Virus record (IMG/VR): IMGVR_UViG_3300046458_000019
Span: 1-43,969 of that record
Reading direction: 5' to 3' (one strand)
Origin: a virus
DNA length: 43,969 nucleotides
The notes under the pieces were generated by a model. The model was not told the origin of the DNA and did not search any database. It worked only from the letters and a program-made list of their open reading frames with translations. Shown one piece after another: positions 1 through 6,143 of this stretch. Position 1 is the first letter of the stretch. Every line of letters begins with the position of its first letter. A program made the translations under genes and the position numbers.

Positions 1-122
1 GCGTCGAGCAATTCGTGGGGCATCTCGCTCTGCTGCGGTGCTGGTGCAGCCGATTTACGCTCTGCGCGCATCAGGCGCACGACTGCATCCAGCGTGGTCG
101 ATACCGCTACCGGCGAGAAACA
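1..122. repeat. Terminal direct repeat, left copy (contig circularisation overlap)
   Basis: Bases 1-122 are identical to 43848-43969. The repeat lies inside a coding frame that continues across the join, and HK97-type packaging genes predict cos ends elsewhere. It therefore looks like an assembly overlap of a circular molecule rather than a physical phage end. Confidence 0.95.
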
Positions 123-473
123 GTGACTATTTCCGAGGTGCCGGGTGATCTCCTGATGCACGGCATGTCCGTCTAACAGGATCGCCGGCAGTTCGTCGGT
201 TAGCGGTGCTGGCGCGGTGAGTGGCGGGATGGGGGCATCGGCCGGCAAAACCTTTGCGATCATCGCCAGCGTGCCGGCGACGACGTACTGGTCCGTGTTC
301 GGGATTTGCGCGATCACTCCGCCGGTGTCCATGTGAGCCAGGAAGGCGGCGCCAGCATCGGCCATGGCGTTTGCCAGGCGGGTGCTTTCGCGGGCATGCT
401 TCACTTCCGGATCTTCCCAGTCCAACGGTTCGGTTGGCAGGCGGTCGTCGATGCGGCGGTTCGGGTCGGTCAT
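1..473 (-). CDS. N-terminal part of a mosaic early protein that crosses the contig join
   Basis: On the minus strand an ATG at 473 opens a frame that runs to base 1 without a stop and continues in phase at 43847 down to the stop at 43064. The joined gene has 418 codons. The start is preceded by GGAGAG at a good distance and overlaps the stop of the upstream gene as ATGA. This half begins MTDPNRRIDDRLP and has no domain I recognise; it contains an alanine- and proline-rich stretch near residues 80-100. The C-terminal half carries a DUF551-type domain. The gene belongs to the leftward early operon, between the recombination genes and the PP-loop gene. Its function is unknown. Confidence 0.8.
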   Translation of the reverse strand, partial: MTDPNRRIDDRLPTEPLDWEDPEVKHARESTRLANAMADAGAAFLAHMDTGGVIAQIPNTDQYVVAGTLAMIAKVLPADAPIPPLTAPAPLTDELPAILLDGHAVHQEITRHLGNSHCFSPVAVSTTLDAVVRLMRAERKSAAPAPQQSEMPHELLD

Positions 474-658
474 GCTGTCTCTCCGTTAATGATTGGTTTT
501 CTGATTGATCGGAACTGGTTCTGCAGCCTGTCCTCTGCTCTCCGGCGCAGGCTTTGCTCAAGGTCTGTAGCGGCGCATTGGATTCGCCACAGGTCGAACA
601 AGTCGCGGGCCATGGCTTCGTAGGACTGGTAGCCGTCGCGCATGTCTTCGAAGGTCAC
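470..658 (-). CDS. Small hypothetical early protein
   Basis: This 62-residue protein begins MTFEDMRDGYQSYEAMARDL and is charged and probably helical. I recognise no domain. Its start overlaps the stop of ninB (ATGA at 655-658), and its own stop overlaps the start of the join-crossing gene (470-473). It is translationally coupled inside the leftward early operon. Confidence 0.65.
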   Translation of the reverse strand: MTFEDMRDGYQSYEAMARDLFDLWRIQCAATDLEQSLRRRAEDRLQNQFRSIRKPIINGETA

Positions 659-1035
659 GCCGGCACCTCGTCAAACAGGACGTCATGCTGCGCGCCGAAC
701 GCATAGATCAGCTCAATTAGCTCCGAGAACTGGGCCTTCGTGTAAGTCTTCGTCCGCTCTCCGAACACCACGAAACCGCCGTCGATACCCGGCACCGCGC
801 GCTGTTTGCGCAGAGAGGCTGTGAGCATGTCCTTCCAGTCTTCCGGCGACAGCTTCACGCCGTGCCAAACGATCCGGTCGGCCAACCGCTGGAGCAGGGG
901 CCACATCAGGGCGTTCTGCTCAAGGCTGCGGGTCGGCTCGCCCACGGTCACGCAGTAACCGGCTGGGGCCTGGGCGATGAACTGAAGCGCGTTCCGGCGG
1001 GCCTGTTCGTGCGACAGAATGAAGGTGCGTTTCAT
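655..1035 (-). CDS. ninB: NinB-family recombination protein
   Basis: The 126-residue product matches lambda NinB (Orf, PF05772) in length and pattern. It has the RSLEQNALMWPLL region near residue 35, a WHGVKLSPEDWKDM segment, GFVVFGERT and a C-terminal ELIELIYAFG helix. In the family this protein binds single-stranded DNA and mediates loading of recombination proteins, replacing host RecFOR functions. The ATG at 1035 was chosen over the upstream ATG at 1119 because it follows GGAGG and matches the family N-terminus. It is coupled by short overlaps to the exonuclease gene upstream and a small gene downstream. Confidence 0.85.
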   Translation of the reverse strand: MKRTFILSHEQARRNALQFIAQAPAGYCVTVGEPTRSLEQNALMWPLLQRLADRIVWHGVKLSPEDWKDMLTASLRKQRAVPGIDGGFVVFGERTKTYTKAQFSELIELIYAFGAQHDVLFDEVPA

Positions 1036-1775
1036 GCTGCCTCCAGTTGCGGGGCGCGGCCATGCTCGATCAGCATCCGGTCTACCAGTTGCATCAGATA
1101 GGTCCGCGCAACCTTGCACTTGTCATCCAGGCGTCGCTCCAGGTCTAGGTCGCGGTCGTACGTAACGCTGGTGATGCGCAGGGCTGGGTCGATGTGACTG
1201 ACTTCGTGCAGATCGCGTTGCTCCCACTTGATCAGCTCATCCGGCGTATCGAGCAGGACGTGCACCACCTCATGCTGCGGCACGTCCCACAGCTTCATGT
1301 AGGCGCGGCCTTGCCACTCATACAGCGTGTCGTGCGCGTCTTCTGAGAGGCCAGGGAAGGTATCGACGTCCCATGAGACCTTGATGTCGATCGTCTTCAC
1401 GGCCGGTGCGTAGATGTCGCATTCGCCGGTCAGGTACTCGCTGACGCGCCTCTCGGTGTTCTTGCGGTAGTTCGTGAAGCGCTGGTTATTGAGGAACTGG
1501 ATCGCAGCATCCTCGAGCGCCAGCCCCTTGTCCATGTACTTGGTCTTCACGACCTTGTGATAGCCAAACACGTACTCCTTCGCGAGCGACTTGAGGAAGG
1601 TCTTGGCGCCGGCCGACAACGACATTTCTTTGTACGGGGCAAGCAGCTCTTTCTCAGCGTCCGTCTTTCGCGCCTTGGCCGCCACCGGCACCAGTTCGGC
1701 CGGCAGCAGCGACATGTCGATCGACTGCGCGTCAGTCATCAGCAGGCCGACACAGTGCGGGTGGAAGCGGATCAT
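1032..1775 (-). CDS. PD-(D/E)XK phage exonuclease (YqaJ/RecE-like)
   Basis: This 247-residue protein carries a nuclease core GECDIYAP...TIDIKVSWD around residues 117-135. The acidic residue and the D-x-K pair are as expected for PD-(D/E)XK enzymes. Related phage proteins digest one strand of duplex DNA to give 3' tails for an annealing partner. The gene lies directly downstream of the probable annealing protein and overlaps it (ATGA, 1772-1775), a classic exonuclease-annealase pair. AAGGA precedes the first ATG. An internal Met at codon 13 is a possible but weaker start. Confidence 0.75.
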   Translation of the reverse strand: MIRFHPHCVGLLMTDAQSIDMSLLPAELVPVAAKARKTDAEKELLAPYKEMSLSAGAKTFLKSLAKEYVFGYHKVVKTKYMDKGLALEDAAIQFLNNQRFTNYRKNTERRVSEYLTGECDIYAPAVKTIDIKVSWDVDTFPGLSEDAHDTLYEWQGRAYMKLWDVPQHEVVHVLLDTPDELIKWEQRDLHEVSHIDPALRITSVTYDRDLDLERRLDDKCKVARTYLMQLVDRMLIEHGRAPQLEAA

Positions 1776-2569
1776 TTCGCCAGTTCCTTCTCGAGATCGG
1801 CCAGCGCGGTTTCCTGGTCGGCCGTGAGCTCGTAGTAGCCGCGCATGGACTGCACGTCATAGGTGCCGGCACGGATAGCCGCAATGGCGTTCGTGAACTG
1901 CTTGCCGTCGATCGGCTTCTTCGGCTCTTCCTTGGGCTGCGGCTGCGTTGCCGCTTCGTGCTGACGCAGCTCTTCCGGCAGGTCCTCGATGTCCTGCGTG
2001 AAGATGTCGGAAGCCGCGGTGACGTTCAGGGTCATGGCGATCATCGCCCGCTTACATGCCATCTTGAGCACGGTATTCGCCAAGTCGGCCGCTTCGGTGC
2101 GCACCTGGATGACCTTCTTCACGTTGCCCTGGTAGCTCGAAAACTTCAGGCGACGCATGTTCTCCGGGTAGGCGTCGAATTCCTCGGTGCAGACGGCCTT
2201 GCGCCACTTGTACTTTTCCTCGGCCGACGAGCACTCACCAACGCCTTCGCCTAGGATCACACCGGTCACCTGATGGCGTCCAATGCAAGTCACACGGAAG
2301 CGGGCCGTCAGCGCATCGCCCAGGTCTTCGATGCGGTATTCCTGAGCTATACGGAACGTCACGCACAGCACTTCGGCGCCCGGCTTGTACAGGGTCGGCT
2401 TCGGCGTGCCAGGGATGGTGCCGTAGTGGGTGTCCTTCTTCATGATGCCTTGCATCACGGTCTGGACGAGGTTGACGCGCTCGCGGATCTCAGATGCGGA
2501 GAATCGGTGCACTTCGCCAGCGGTCAGGCCGGCCACTTCGCGGCGCGGCATTTCGATGATGTCGTTCAT
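1772..2569 (-). CDS. Probable single-strand annealing protein of the recombination module
   Basis: The product has 265 residues with a conserved core near residues 45-65 (KKDTHYGTIPGTPKPTLYKP, followed by GAEVLC), a VRTEAADLANTVLKMACKRA segment near 155, and a Pro/Lys/Gln-rich linker around 205-220. I recognise this type from phage recombination cassettes, where it sits beside a PD-(D/E)XK exonuclease. The annealing role is inferred from that position and not from a catalytic motif. The start at 2569 follows AGGAG and overlaps the stop of the preceding small gene (TAATG). Confidence 0.55.
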   Translation of the reverse strand: MNDIIEMPRREVAGLTAGEVHRFSASEIRERVNLVQTVMQGIMKKDTHYGTIPGTPKPTLYKPGAEVLCVTFRIAQEYRIEDLGDALTARFRVTCIGRHQVTGVILGEGVGECSSAEEKYKWRKAVCTEEFDAYPENMRRLKFSSYQGNVKKVIQVRTEAADLANTVLKMACKRAMIAMTLNVTAASDIFTQDIEDLPEELRQHEAATQPQPKEEPKKPIDGKQFTNAIAAIRAGTYDVQSMRGYYELTADQETALADLEKELAK

Positions 2570-2676
2570 TACTGCTCCTGTGCGTAGGTCTGTTGGCTAT
2601 CGAGGCGCTCGGCCTCGGCGTAGATGATCAGCAGGGCGGCACCGACGACCCAGCCGATTGCGATGCGGCGGATCAC
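2569..2676 (-). CDS. 35-residue predicted membrane microprotein (GTG start)
   Basis: A GTG at 2676 preceded by GAGGT opens a 35-codon frame. It encodes one hydrophobic segment, IAIGWVVGAALLIIYA, followed by a charged tail (EAERLDSQQTYAQEQ). Its stop overlaps the start of the annealing gene and its start overlaps the stop of another membrane microprotein. The tight overlaps and ribosome binding site support it. The function is unknown. Confidence 0.5.
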   Translation of the reverse strand: MIRRIAIGWVVGAALLIIYAEAERLDSQQTYAQEQ

Positions 2677-2780
2677 GATGACCTCGCCAAGCAGAGCGCA
2701 ATCAGCGAAGCCAGAGTCAGGCCCGCGCCGCACTGAATCGCATACGAAGCCAGGCGGGCGGCGATCTGGCGGCGGCTCAT
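2673..2780 (-). CDS. 35-residue predicted membrane microprotein
   Basis: This frame encodes MSRRQIAARLASYAIQCGAG followed by LTLASLIALCLARSS, a basic N-terminus and one hydrophobic helix. The start overlaps the previous stop as ATGA, and its stop overlaps the GTG of the next microprotein. AGGTG lies upstream. No family is recognised. Confidence 0.45.
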   Translation of the reverse strand: MSRRQIAARLASYAIQCGAGLTLASLIALCLARSS

Positions 2781-2908
2781 GGCAGCACCTGGATCGAAAC
2801 AGCCAGCGCGCCGCTGTCGTAGGCTGCGTCCATGATCACGTCGCGGTCACCGATGGCGACGTAGGTGACGGTATCGGTTTCGTTCTTTGCGGTGACTTGG
2901 AAGCTCAT
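2777..2908 (-). CDS. 43-residue hypothetical early protein
   Basis: This frame encodes MSFQVTAKNETDTVTYVAIG and a further 23 residues, probably a small beta-rich protein. GAGG lies upstream of the ATG. It overlaps both neighbours by four bases, in keeping with the densely coupled early operon. The function is unknown. Confidence 0.5.
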   Translation of the reverse strand: MSFQVTAKNETDTVTYVAIGDRDVIMDAAYDSGALAVSIQVLP

Positions 2909-3063
2909 GCCGGCCTCACGGAGACGTTCTTGATCGGAGCATCAAAGCCCAACAGAGGAGCCTCAACCTTGGCGGCCTCTTTTGCCGCATCCGGGCTGGT
3001 TGCGTAGATGTCGAGCACGACGCTCGGGCCGCGCTTGAAGTTGATGGTGACGTGGTAGGCCAT
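2905..3063 (-). CDS. 52-residue hypothetical early protein
   Basis: The protein begins MAYHVTINFKRGPSVVLDIY and continues as an alternating strand/helix pattern (YATSPDAAKEAAKVEA). The ATG at 3063 follows GAGGG and is preferred to one at 3114, which overlaps the upstream gene heavily. Its stop overlaps the next start. I recognise no domain. Confidence 0.55.
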   Translation of the reverse strand: MAYHVTINFKRGPSVVLDIYATSPDAAKEAAKVEAPLLGFDAPIKNVSVRPA

Positions 3064-3070
3064 GGCACCC

Positions 3071-3427
3071 TCACGCAGCCAGGGCGACGAGGCGATCGCA
3101 CTCGACAATCGCAATGCGGTTGTCGTCGCGGGACTCGGCGCGATGCAGTTCCATCTGCTTGACGTCGGCCTCAGCCAGCTCGCGCGCCTCGTCCCAGATC
3201 AGGTTCGTGAGGATCGGCAGCAGGGAGTCGCCAGCCTGCAGCGTCGTGCAGATCAGGAGTGCAGCTGCTTGGTCGTCAGCCAGGTAGTCGCCCAGCGCAT
3301 CAACTACGCGCTTGGTAGCGGCTTGGTCGCCGTTGATAACGGCGCGGGTGAGGATAGAGAAGTGCGAGCGGGTCGCGGTGATCAGCTGCTCGTTGCGAGC
3401 TTCGTCGTAGGACTGGCGGGCTTCCAT
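3071..3427 (-). CDS. Hypothetical protein, first gene of the leftward early operon
   Basis: This 118-residue, probably all-helical acidic protein (MEARQSYDEARNEQLITATR at the start) has no domain I recognise. It is the first gene after the candidate PL promoter, with a short leader and a strong AGGAGA site. In lambda-like phages this position often holds host-takeover or antitermination genes, but nothing in the sequence shows such a role. Confidence 0.65.
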   Translation of the reverse strand: MEARQSYDEARNEQLITATRSHFSILTRAVINGDQAATKRVVDALGDYLADDQAAALLICTTLQAGDSLLPILTNLIWDEARELAEADVKQMELHRAESRDDNRIAIVECDRLVALAA

Positions 3428-3459
3428 CGTGTTCTCCTGAGAACTGTGTCGATGGGGCT

Positions 3460-3487
3460 ACTATACACGAATGGATAATTAATGCAA
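3460..3487 (-). promoter_or_regulatory. Candidate PL promoter
   Basis: Reading the minus strand, TTGCAT (3487-3482) and TATAGT (3465-3460) are separated by 16 bases. They lie just upstream of the first leftward gene (start 3427). Two repressor operator copies overlap the -10 and the -35. Confidence 0.55.
3462..3477 (-). promoter_or_regulatory. Operator OL-1 (repressor/Cro site)
   Basis: The 16-mer TATACACGAATGGATA matches 14 of 16 positions of the operator found at 6118-6133, read in the opposite orientation. It covers the candidate PL -10 element. Confidence 0.65.
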
Positions 3488-3501
3488 TACGCGAACGGAT
3501 A
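3486..3501 (-). promoter_or_regulatory. Operator OL-2 (repressor/Cro site)
   Basis: The 16-mer AATACGCGAACGGATA matches 15 of 16 positions of the 6118-6133 operator in inverse orientation. It overlaps the end of the candidate PL -35 and lies 24 bases from OL-1, centre to centre. Confidence 0.7.
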
Positions 3502-3548
3502 AACTTGAGCGAAAGTTATCCGAGACTTTGAGGGCGAGCGGCAGGCGT

Positions 3549-3571
3549 AAAAAAGCCCGCGCGTGGCGGGC
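3549..3571 (-). terminator. Rho-independent terminator after the lipoprotein gene
   Basis: On the minus strand a six-base-pair GC stem (GCCCGC/GCGGGC, loop of five) is followed by six T. It would stop transcription from the lipoprotein gene before PL. Confidence 0.8.
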
Positions 3572-3595
3572 AGTGTGATGGATTAATGTTGACCG

Positions 3596-4288
3596 CTAGA
3601 AGCCGGACAAGACTTGGTATCGCAAACCATTGTTGTCAGCACTAAGGAGCTTAATACGGACAGTTCGGAATGTGATCGTAGTTGGCAGATCCGGCACGTC
3701 GTAGGTCACGTCCTGGAAGAACGCGGGCCTAGCGAAATCGTTGATGTACTCACGATAGGACAGCCGTAGCGTTTTCGAGCTGATCCCCTGATAAAGAAGC
3801 TCGTACTTCTTCGAGTCTGGACGAGGAACCTGTAGTTCGCTTTGCTCGTATCGCACGGGACTGTCCAGCTTAGTCTTTAGCCAGACCATGCCAGGGGCCG
3901 CCTTCACAGTGTCGAACGTGCCACTGGCTGTTGTGTCAACGAAACATGCAGGTTTGATGGGTGGGGTTATAAGGTCGGAGTACGCCGGCTTTTCGGTGCA
4001 ATAGGCGGTCCCGCCGTCCACCTCGGCCTGTACAACAAAGTCTCCTGCATCAGCTCGGACGCGGCCAAGCATAAACCCCGTAGAGACAGGCGAGCTCAAG
4101 CGATAGCCCGTCTTGCTCCAATAGCGGAACTGCGAAAAGATTGTGCTGCCTACAGTAACTTCGGATGTCGACTCTAGGGCTGGAATCTGGCCGACTTTCT
4201 CAGACACCTGGCTAGGCTGGCTCACCTTGACTGTCGCGCATCCGGTTAATGCCACTGCAAGAGCGACAAGTGTTGGACGAAGGTTCAT
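3596..4288 (-). CDS. Phage-encoded lipoprotein in the immunity region
   Basis: The 230-residue product begins MNLRPTLVALAVALTGC with a lipobox LTGC and a lipidated Cys at 17, so it should be exported and anchored in a membrane. The rest is beta-rich and resembles no family I can name; a Cys pair lies near residues 95-115. The ATG at 4288 was chosen because it places the signal peptide correctly. The gene points left, lies between PL and the repressor, and has its own terminator. That is the position of lysogeny-expressed genes in lambdoid prophages, so lysogenic conversion or superinfection exclusion is possible but not shown. Confidence 0.75.
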   Translation of the reverse strand: MNLRPTLVALAVALTGCATVKVSQPSQVSEKVGQIPALESTSEVTVGSTIFSQFRYWSKTGYRLSSPVSTGFMLGRVRADAGDFVVQAEVDGGTAYCTEKPAYSDLITPPIKPACFVDTTASGTFDTVKAAPGMVWLKTKLDSPVRYEQSELQVPRPDSKKYELLYQGISSKTLRLSYREYINDFARPAFFQDVTYDVPDLPTTITFRTVRIKLLSADNNGLRYQVLSGF

Positions 4289-4376
4289 GGCATCCCTATA
4301 TATCGGCATCACTGCGTGCCGTCTCGCACGCGCGAGTATATCCCGGCAGCAAGGGTTGGAATCTCACCAATTATTG

Positions 4377-4835
4377 CTACAGCCGCCCTGTCACCACGCG
4401 CCCAGGCTGGTAGACCACGCGGCCGACGATACTCATCTGGACGCTGCGCACGTTGATCGGCTTGAAGGCCGGGTTCACAAAGCTCATGAACCACTGCCCA
4501 CCGCGCTCGACCAGTTGCGCTATACAGGCCTCTCCATTCCAGTTGAGCGCGTAGACGTCCCGGCTTCTACGCAGAGTGTCGGCCGTATCGATTACGATCC
4601 AGTCGTCCTCAAACAACATCGGCTCCATGCCCTGATCGCGCGCGCGAAGTGCCAGCAACTGCTGAGGGTCAACGCGAAGCGCCCGCACGGTCGAGGTGGG
4701 CATTAACAACGGCTCAGTGGTTCTCAGCTCCGGCTCGGCCTCAAAGCCCGATACGCCAGCGCGTAGTCGCAGGGTCACTCGCCGGATCGGTGTGAAGCGA
4801 GCAGCGGAATAGTCGGTATCGATTGTCATAAGCAT
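4377..4835 (-). CDS. S24 (LexA/CI C-terminal) domain protein lacking the catalytic dyad
   Basis: The 152-residue protein aligns by eye with the C-terminal domain of CI-like repressors: RVTLRLRAGVSGF near 19-31, MEPMLFEDDWIVIDTAD at 70-86, VYALNWNGEA at 94-103 and SIVGRVVY near the end. There is no DNA-binding domain. The usual catalytic Ser of the SMEP motif is Gly69, and the usual Lys of the VIKRL segment is Ala106, so self-cleavage or UmuD-like proteolysis should not occur. It may be a dimerisation partner, a decoy for RecA or another regulator, or a decayed gene. The start follows GGAG. It lies between the lipoprotein and Arc-like genes on the same strand. Confidence 0.7.
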   Translation of the reverse strand: MLMTIDTDYSAARFTPIRRVTLRLRAGVSGFEAEPELRTTEPLLMPTSTVRALRVDPQQLLALRARDQGMEPMLFEDDWIVIDTADTLRRSRDVYALNWNGEACIAQLVERGGQWFMSFVNPAFKPINVRSVQMSIVGRVVYQPGRVVTGRL

Positions 4836-4854
4836 GCGCCGCTCCGTCGCTGAC

Positions 4855-5079
4855 TCAGCTTTGGCGATCTATCAGCTGTTGGAGCATTCTCTTTAACTCC
4901 GCGTTTTGCTTAGCAATATCGCTAAGTGCCACAGATTCGGCATGCGCTCGTAGCCGGTGGATGATCTCTTCGTTCGCAGACCGGCCGGCAGCTGCAGCCG
5001 CCTCATTTATTTCATCCTGGAGGTCAGGTGGTAGGCGCAACGTTTTCTTTGTTCTTTGTTCTTTGCTGGATGTGCTCAT
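4855..5079 (-). CDS. Arc-like ribbon-helix-helix DNA-binding protein
   Basis: The 74-residue product has a basic N-terminus, the strand-helix-helix pattern KTLRLPPDLQDEINEAAAAA (residues 11-30), then GRSANEEIIHRL, and a C-terminal coiled coil (AELKRMLQQLIDRQ). This is the Arc/MetJ fold (Arc family, PF03869), which binds operators as dimers through the N-terminal strand. The ATG at 5079 fits the family length better than the upstream ATG at 5148. A palindrome at 5118-5139, just upstream, is a plausible autoregulatory operator. Confidence 0.75.
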   Translation of the reverse strand: MSTSSKEQRTKKTLRLPPDLQDEINEAAAAAGRSANEEIIHRLRAHAESVALSDIAKQNAELKRMLQQLIDRQS

Positions 5080-5117
5080 CGCGCGATTGTTGCGCAACAG
5101 CAAACGAAAAAACCACT

Positions 5118-5139
5118 GTGGTGCCACATTTGCCACCAC
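5118..5139. promoter_or_regulatory. Inverted repeat upstream of the Arc-like gene, possible operator
   Basis: GTGGTG and CACCAC form a perfect six-base inverted repeat with a ten-base spacer, 39 bases upstream of the Arc-like start. Ribbon-helix-helix proteins bind such dyads. The assignment rests on position only. Confidence 0.45.
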
Positions 5140-5342
5140 GAAAAACAACGGTTATGCTTGTACCATATTTACCCATGAGCCCGACTGGTCCATTCTGCAG
5201 AATGTTACCAAGCGGCACGTGTTCCGAATCTTGCAGCTAAACGGCGGCCGAAGGCAGAAAATTTACGTGGTTGGAACAACCCGAAAAGCATATAGTTATT
5301 TCTAATTGGCAAGACACGGCAGCCGAACACTGGCATAAACTA

Positions 5343-5358
5343 CTGTATGCGTGTACAG
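5343..5358. promoter_or_regulatory. LexA box 1 (SOS operator)
   Basis: CTGTATGCGTGTACAG is a perfect CTGT-N8-ACAG LexA site, extended on both sides to TACTGTA/TACAGTA. A TATAAC-like -10 at 5363-5368 follows. The first rightward gene after it is the 68-residue gene at 5460. The Arc-like gene diverges leftward about 260 bases away. Confidence 0.75.
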
Positions 5359-5459
5359 TACTTATAACGCGACAGATAGCCGAGCTCGGAGCCCTACAGT
5401 ACTAAAGCGCACCGCTGGCGGCTAAAAACAACAGCAGGAATACTCCGGACGGAGGAACA

Positions 5460-5666
5460 GTGGAACAGCAGAAGATAGAACAGACAGACCGCCGAGCCGC
5501 GATGCTTGAGGCCTTTGACAGTATGAGCGATGAGTCTCAGATTGATGCGCTCTGCATGTTGCAGTCGATCGCCCTCAGCTCGCCTCGGCGATCTACGGCC
5601 GGGCTACGCCTTGTCGCGAGCAGCAACGGTGACGGCTTTAGGAAGTCCGCGAGCGGCGGCCAGTAA
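5460..5666 (+). CDS. Small LexA-box-controlled gene, candidate antirepressor
   Basis: A GTG at 5460 preceded by GGAGG opens a 68-codon frame beginning MEQQKIEQTDRRAAMLEAFD. The first half is helical and acidic and the C-terminus is short and basic. No family is recognised; the helical part loosely resembles C-terminal segments of small phage regulators. A perfect LexA box lies 102 bases upstream. The gene converges on the repressor and overlaps its last 63 bases in antisense. This suggests an SOS-induced product, protein or antisense RNA, acting against the repressor. That function is inference. Confidence 0.5.
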   Translation: MEQQKIEQTDRRAAMLEAFDSMSDESQIDALCMLQSIALSSPRRSTAGLRLVASSNGDGFRKSASGGQ

Positions 5667-6053
5667 AGTTTTTTTCTGGGGTTCTTCGCATGCGCGAAAT
5701 TCGCTTAGCAACTCAGCTTCGCGATCTGTCACCCACTGTAGCGTTGTCTTCGTGGATGGCTCGACAACCCGCAGCCGGGCCTTGTCATCGTCGCGCGCTT
5801 CGCCGCCACCCTCTGTTGGGCTCACCGCTTTCTGTGGTCCGCGCCCTTGTTGCAGCCACAAAAATTCCACGCTGGTCGCATTGGCAAGTGCCACAAGAGT
5901 TGCCGACTCCGGCCCCTTCTTACCCCCGCCCTTCAGGATTCGATTGATGGTCGGCTGAGGCACTCCGCTAAGGCGGGCAAGCTGCGCCTGCGACTCAACC
6001 CTCGCGTCCTTCATAGCCTTATCTAGGCGCCATCCAATTGTATTCATATCCAT
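5604..6053 (-). CDS. Phage repressor (HTH, CI-like, without S24 domain)
   Basis: The 149-residue product has an N-terminal helix-turn-helix (SQAQLARLSGVPQPTINRIL, residues 21-40) and a short helical C-terminus (LQWVTDREAELLSEFRACEE). There is no LexA/CI autoproteolysis domain. The HTH protein, the divergent Cro-like gene and three intervening operators identify it as the maintenance repressor. The start at 6053 lies at the expected transcription start of the candidate PRM promoter and has no ribosome binding site, so a leaderless mRNA as in lambda cI is likely. Met codons at 6062 and 6047 are alternatives. The 3' end is overlapped by the LexA-box gene on the other strand. Confidence 0.8.
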   Translation of the reverse strand: MDMNTIGWRLDKAMKDARVESQAQLARLSGVPQPTINRILKGGGKKGPESATLVALANATSVEFLWLQQGRGPQKAVSPTEGGGEARDDDKARLRVVEPSTKTTLQWVTDREAELLSEFRACEEPQKKTLLAAARGLPKAVTVAARDKA

Positions 6054-6060
6054 GGGGCGC

Positions 6061-6089
6061 ATTATCCGTGCGCGTATAGAGGTACACAA
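6061..6089 (-). promoter_or_regulatory. Candidate PRM promoter of the repressor
   Basis: On the minus strand TTGTGT (6089-6084) and GATAAT (6066-6061) are 17 bases apart. Transcription would begin near 6054, at the repressor ATG. Operator OR-1 overlaps the -10, which would give negative autoregulation. Confidence 0.6.
6063..6078 (+). promoter_or_regulatory. Operator OR-1
   Basis: TATCCGTGCGCGTATA matches the 6118-6133 operator at 15 of 16 positions. It overlaps the -10 of the repressor promoter. Confidence 0.7.
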
Positions 6090-6094
6090 ATTTC

Positions 6095-6110
6095 TATCCG
6101 TTCAGGTATT
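6095..6110 (+). promoter_or_regulatory. Operator OR-2
   Basis: TATCCGTTCAGGTATT matches the 6118-6133 operator at 13 of 16 positions. It lies between the two divergent promoters. Confidence 0.65.
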
Positions 6111-6137
6111 GCGAATCTATCCGTTCGCGTATATCCT
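6109..6137 (+). promoter_or_regulatory. Candidate PR promoter
   Basis: TTGCGA (6109-6114) and TATCCT (6132-6137) are 17 bases apart. Initiation would fall at or next to the Cro-like ATG at 6144, which has no ribosome binding site, so this message may also be leaderless. Confidence 0.5.
6118..6133 (+). promoter_or_regulatory. Operator OR-3 (reference copy)
   Basis: TATCCGTTCGCGTATA is an imperfect palindrome with symmetric TAT, CG, CG and ATA positions. It lies in the -35/-10 spacer of the candidate PR promoter, and all other operator copies were compared with it. Confidence 0.75.
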
Positions 6138-6143
6138 GTCAGT

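Noticed and set aside
1-122. Terminal repeat as a true physical end of the packaged genome
   Set aside because: It lies in the middle of a reading frame that is intact across the join, and HNH/HK97-type packaging predicts cos ends near the terminase genes.
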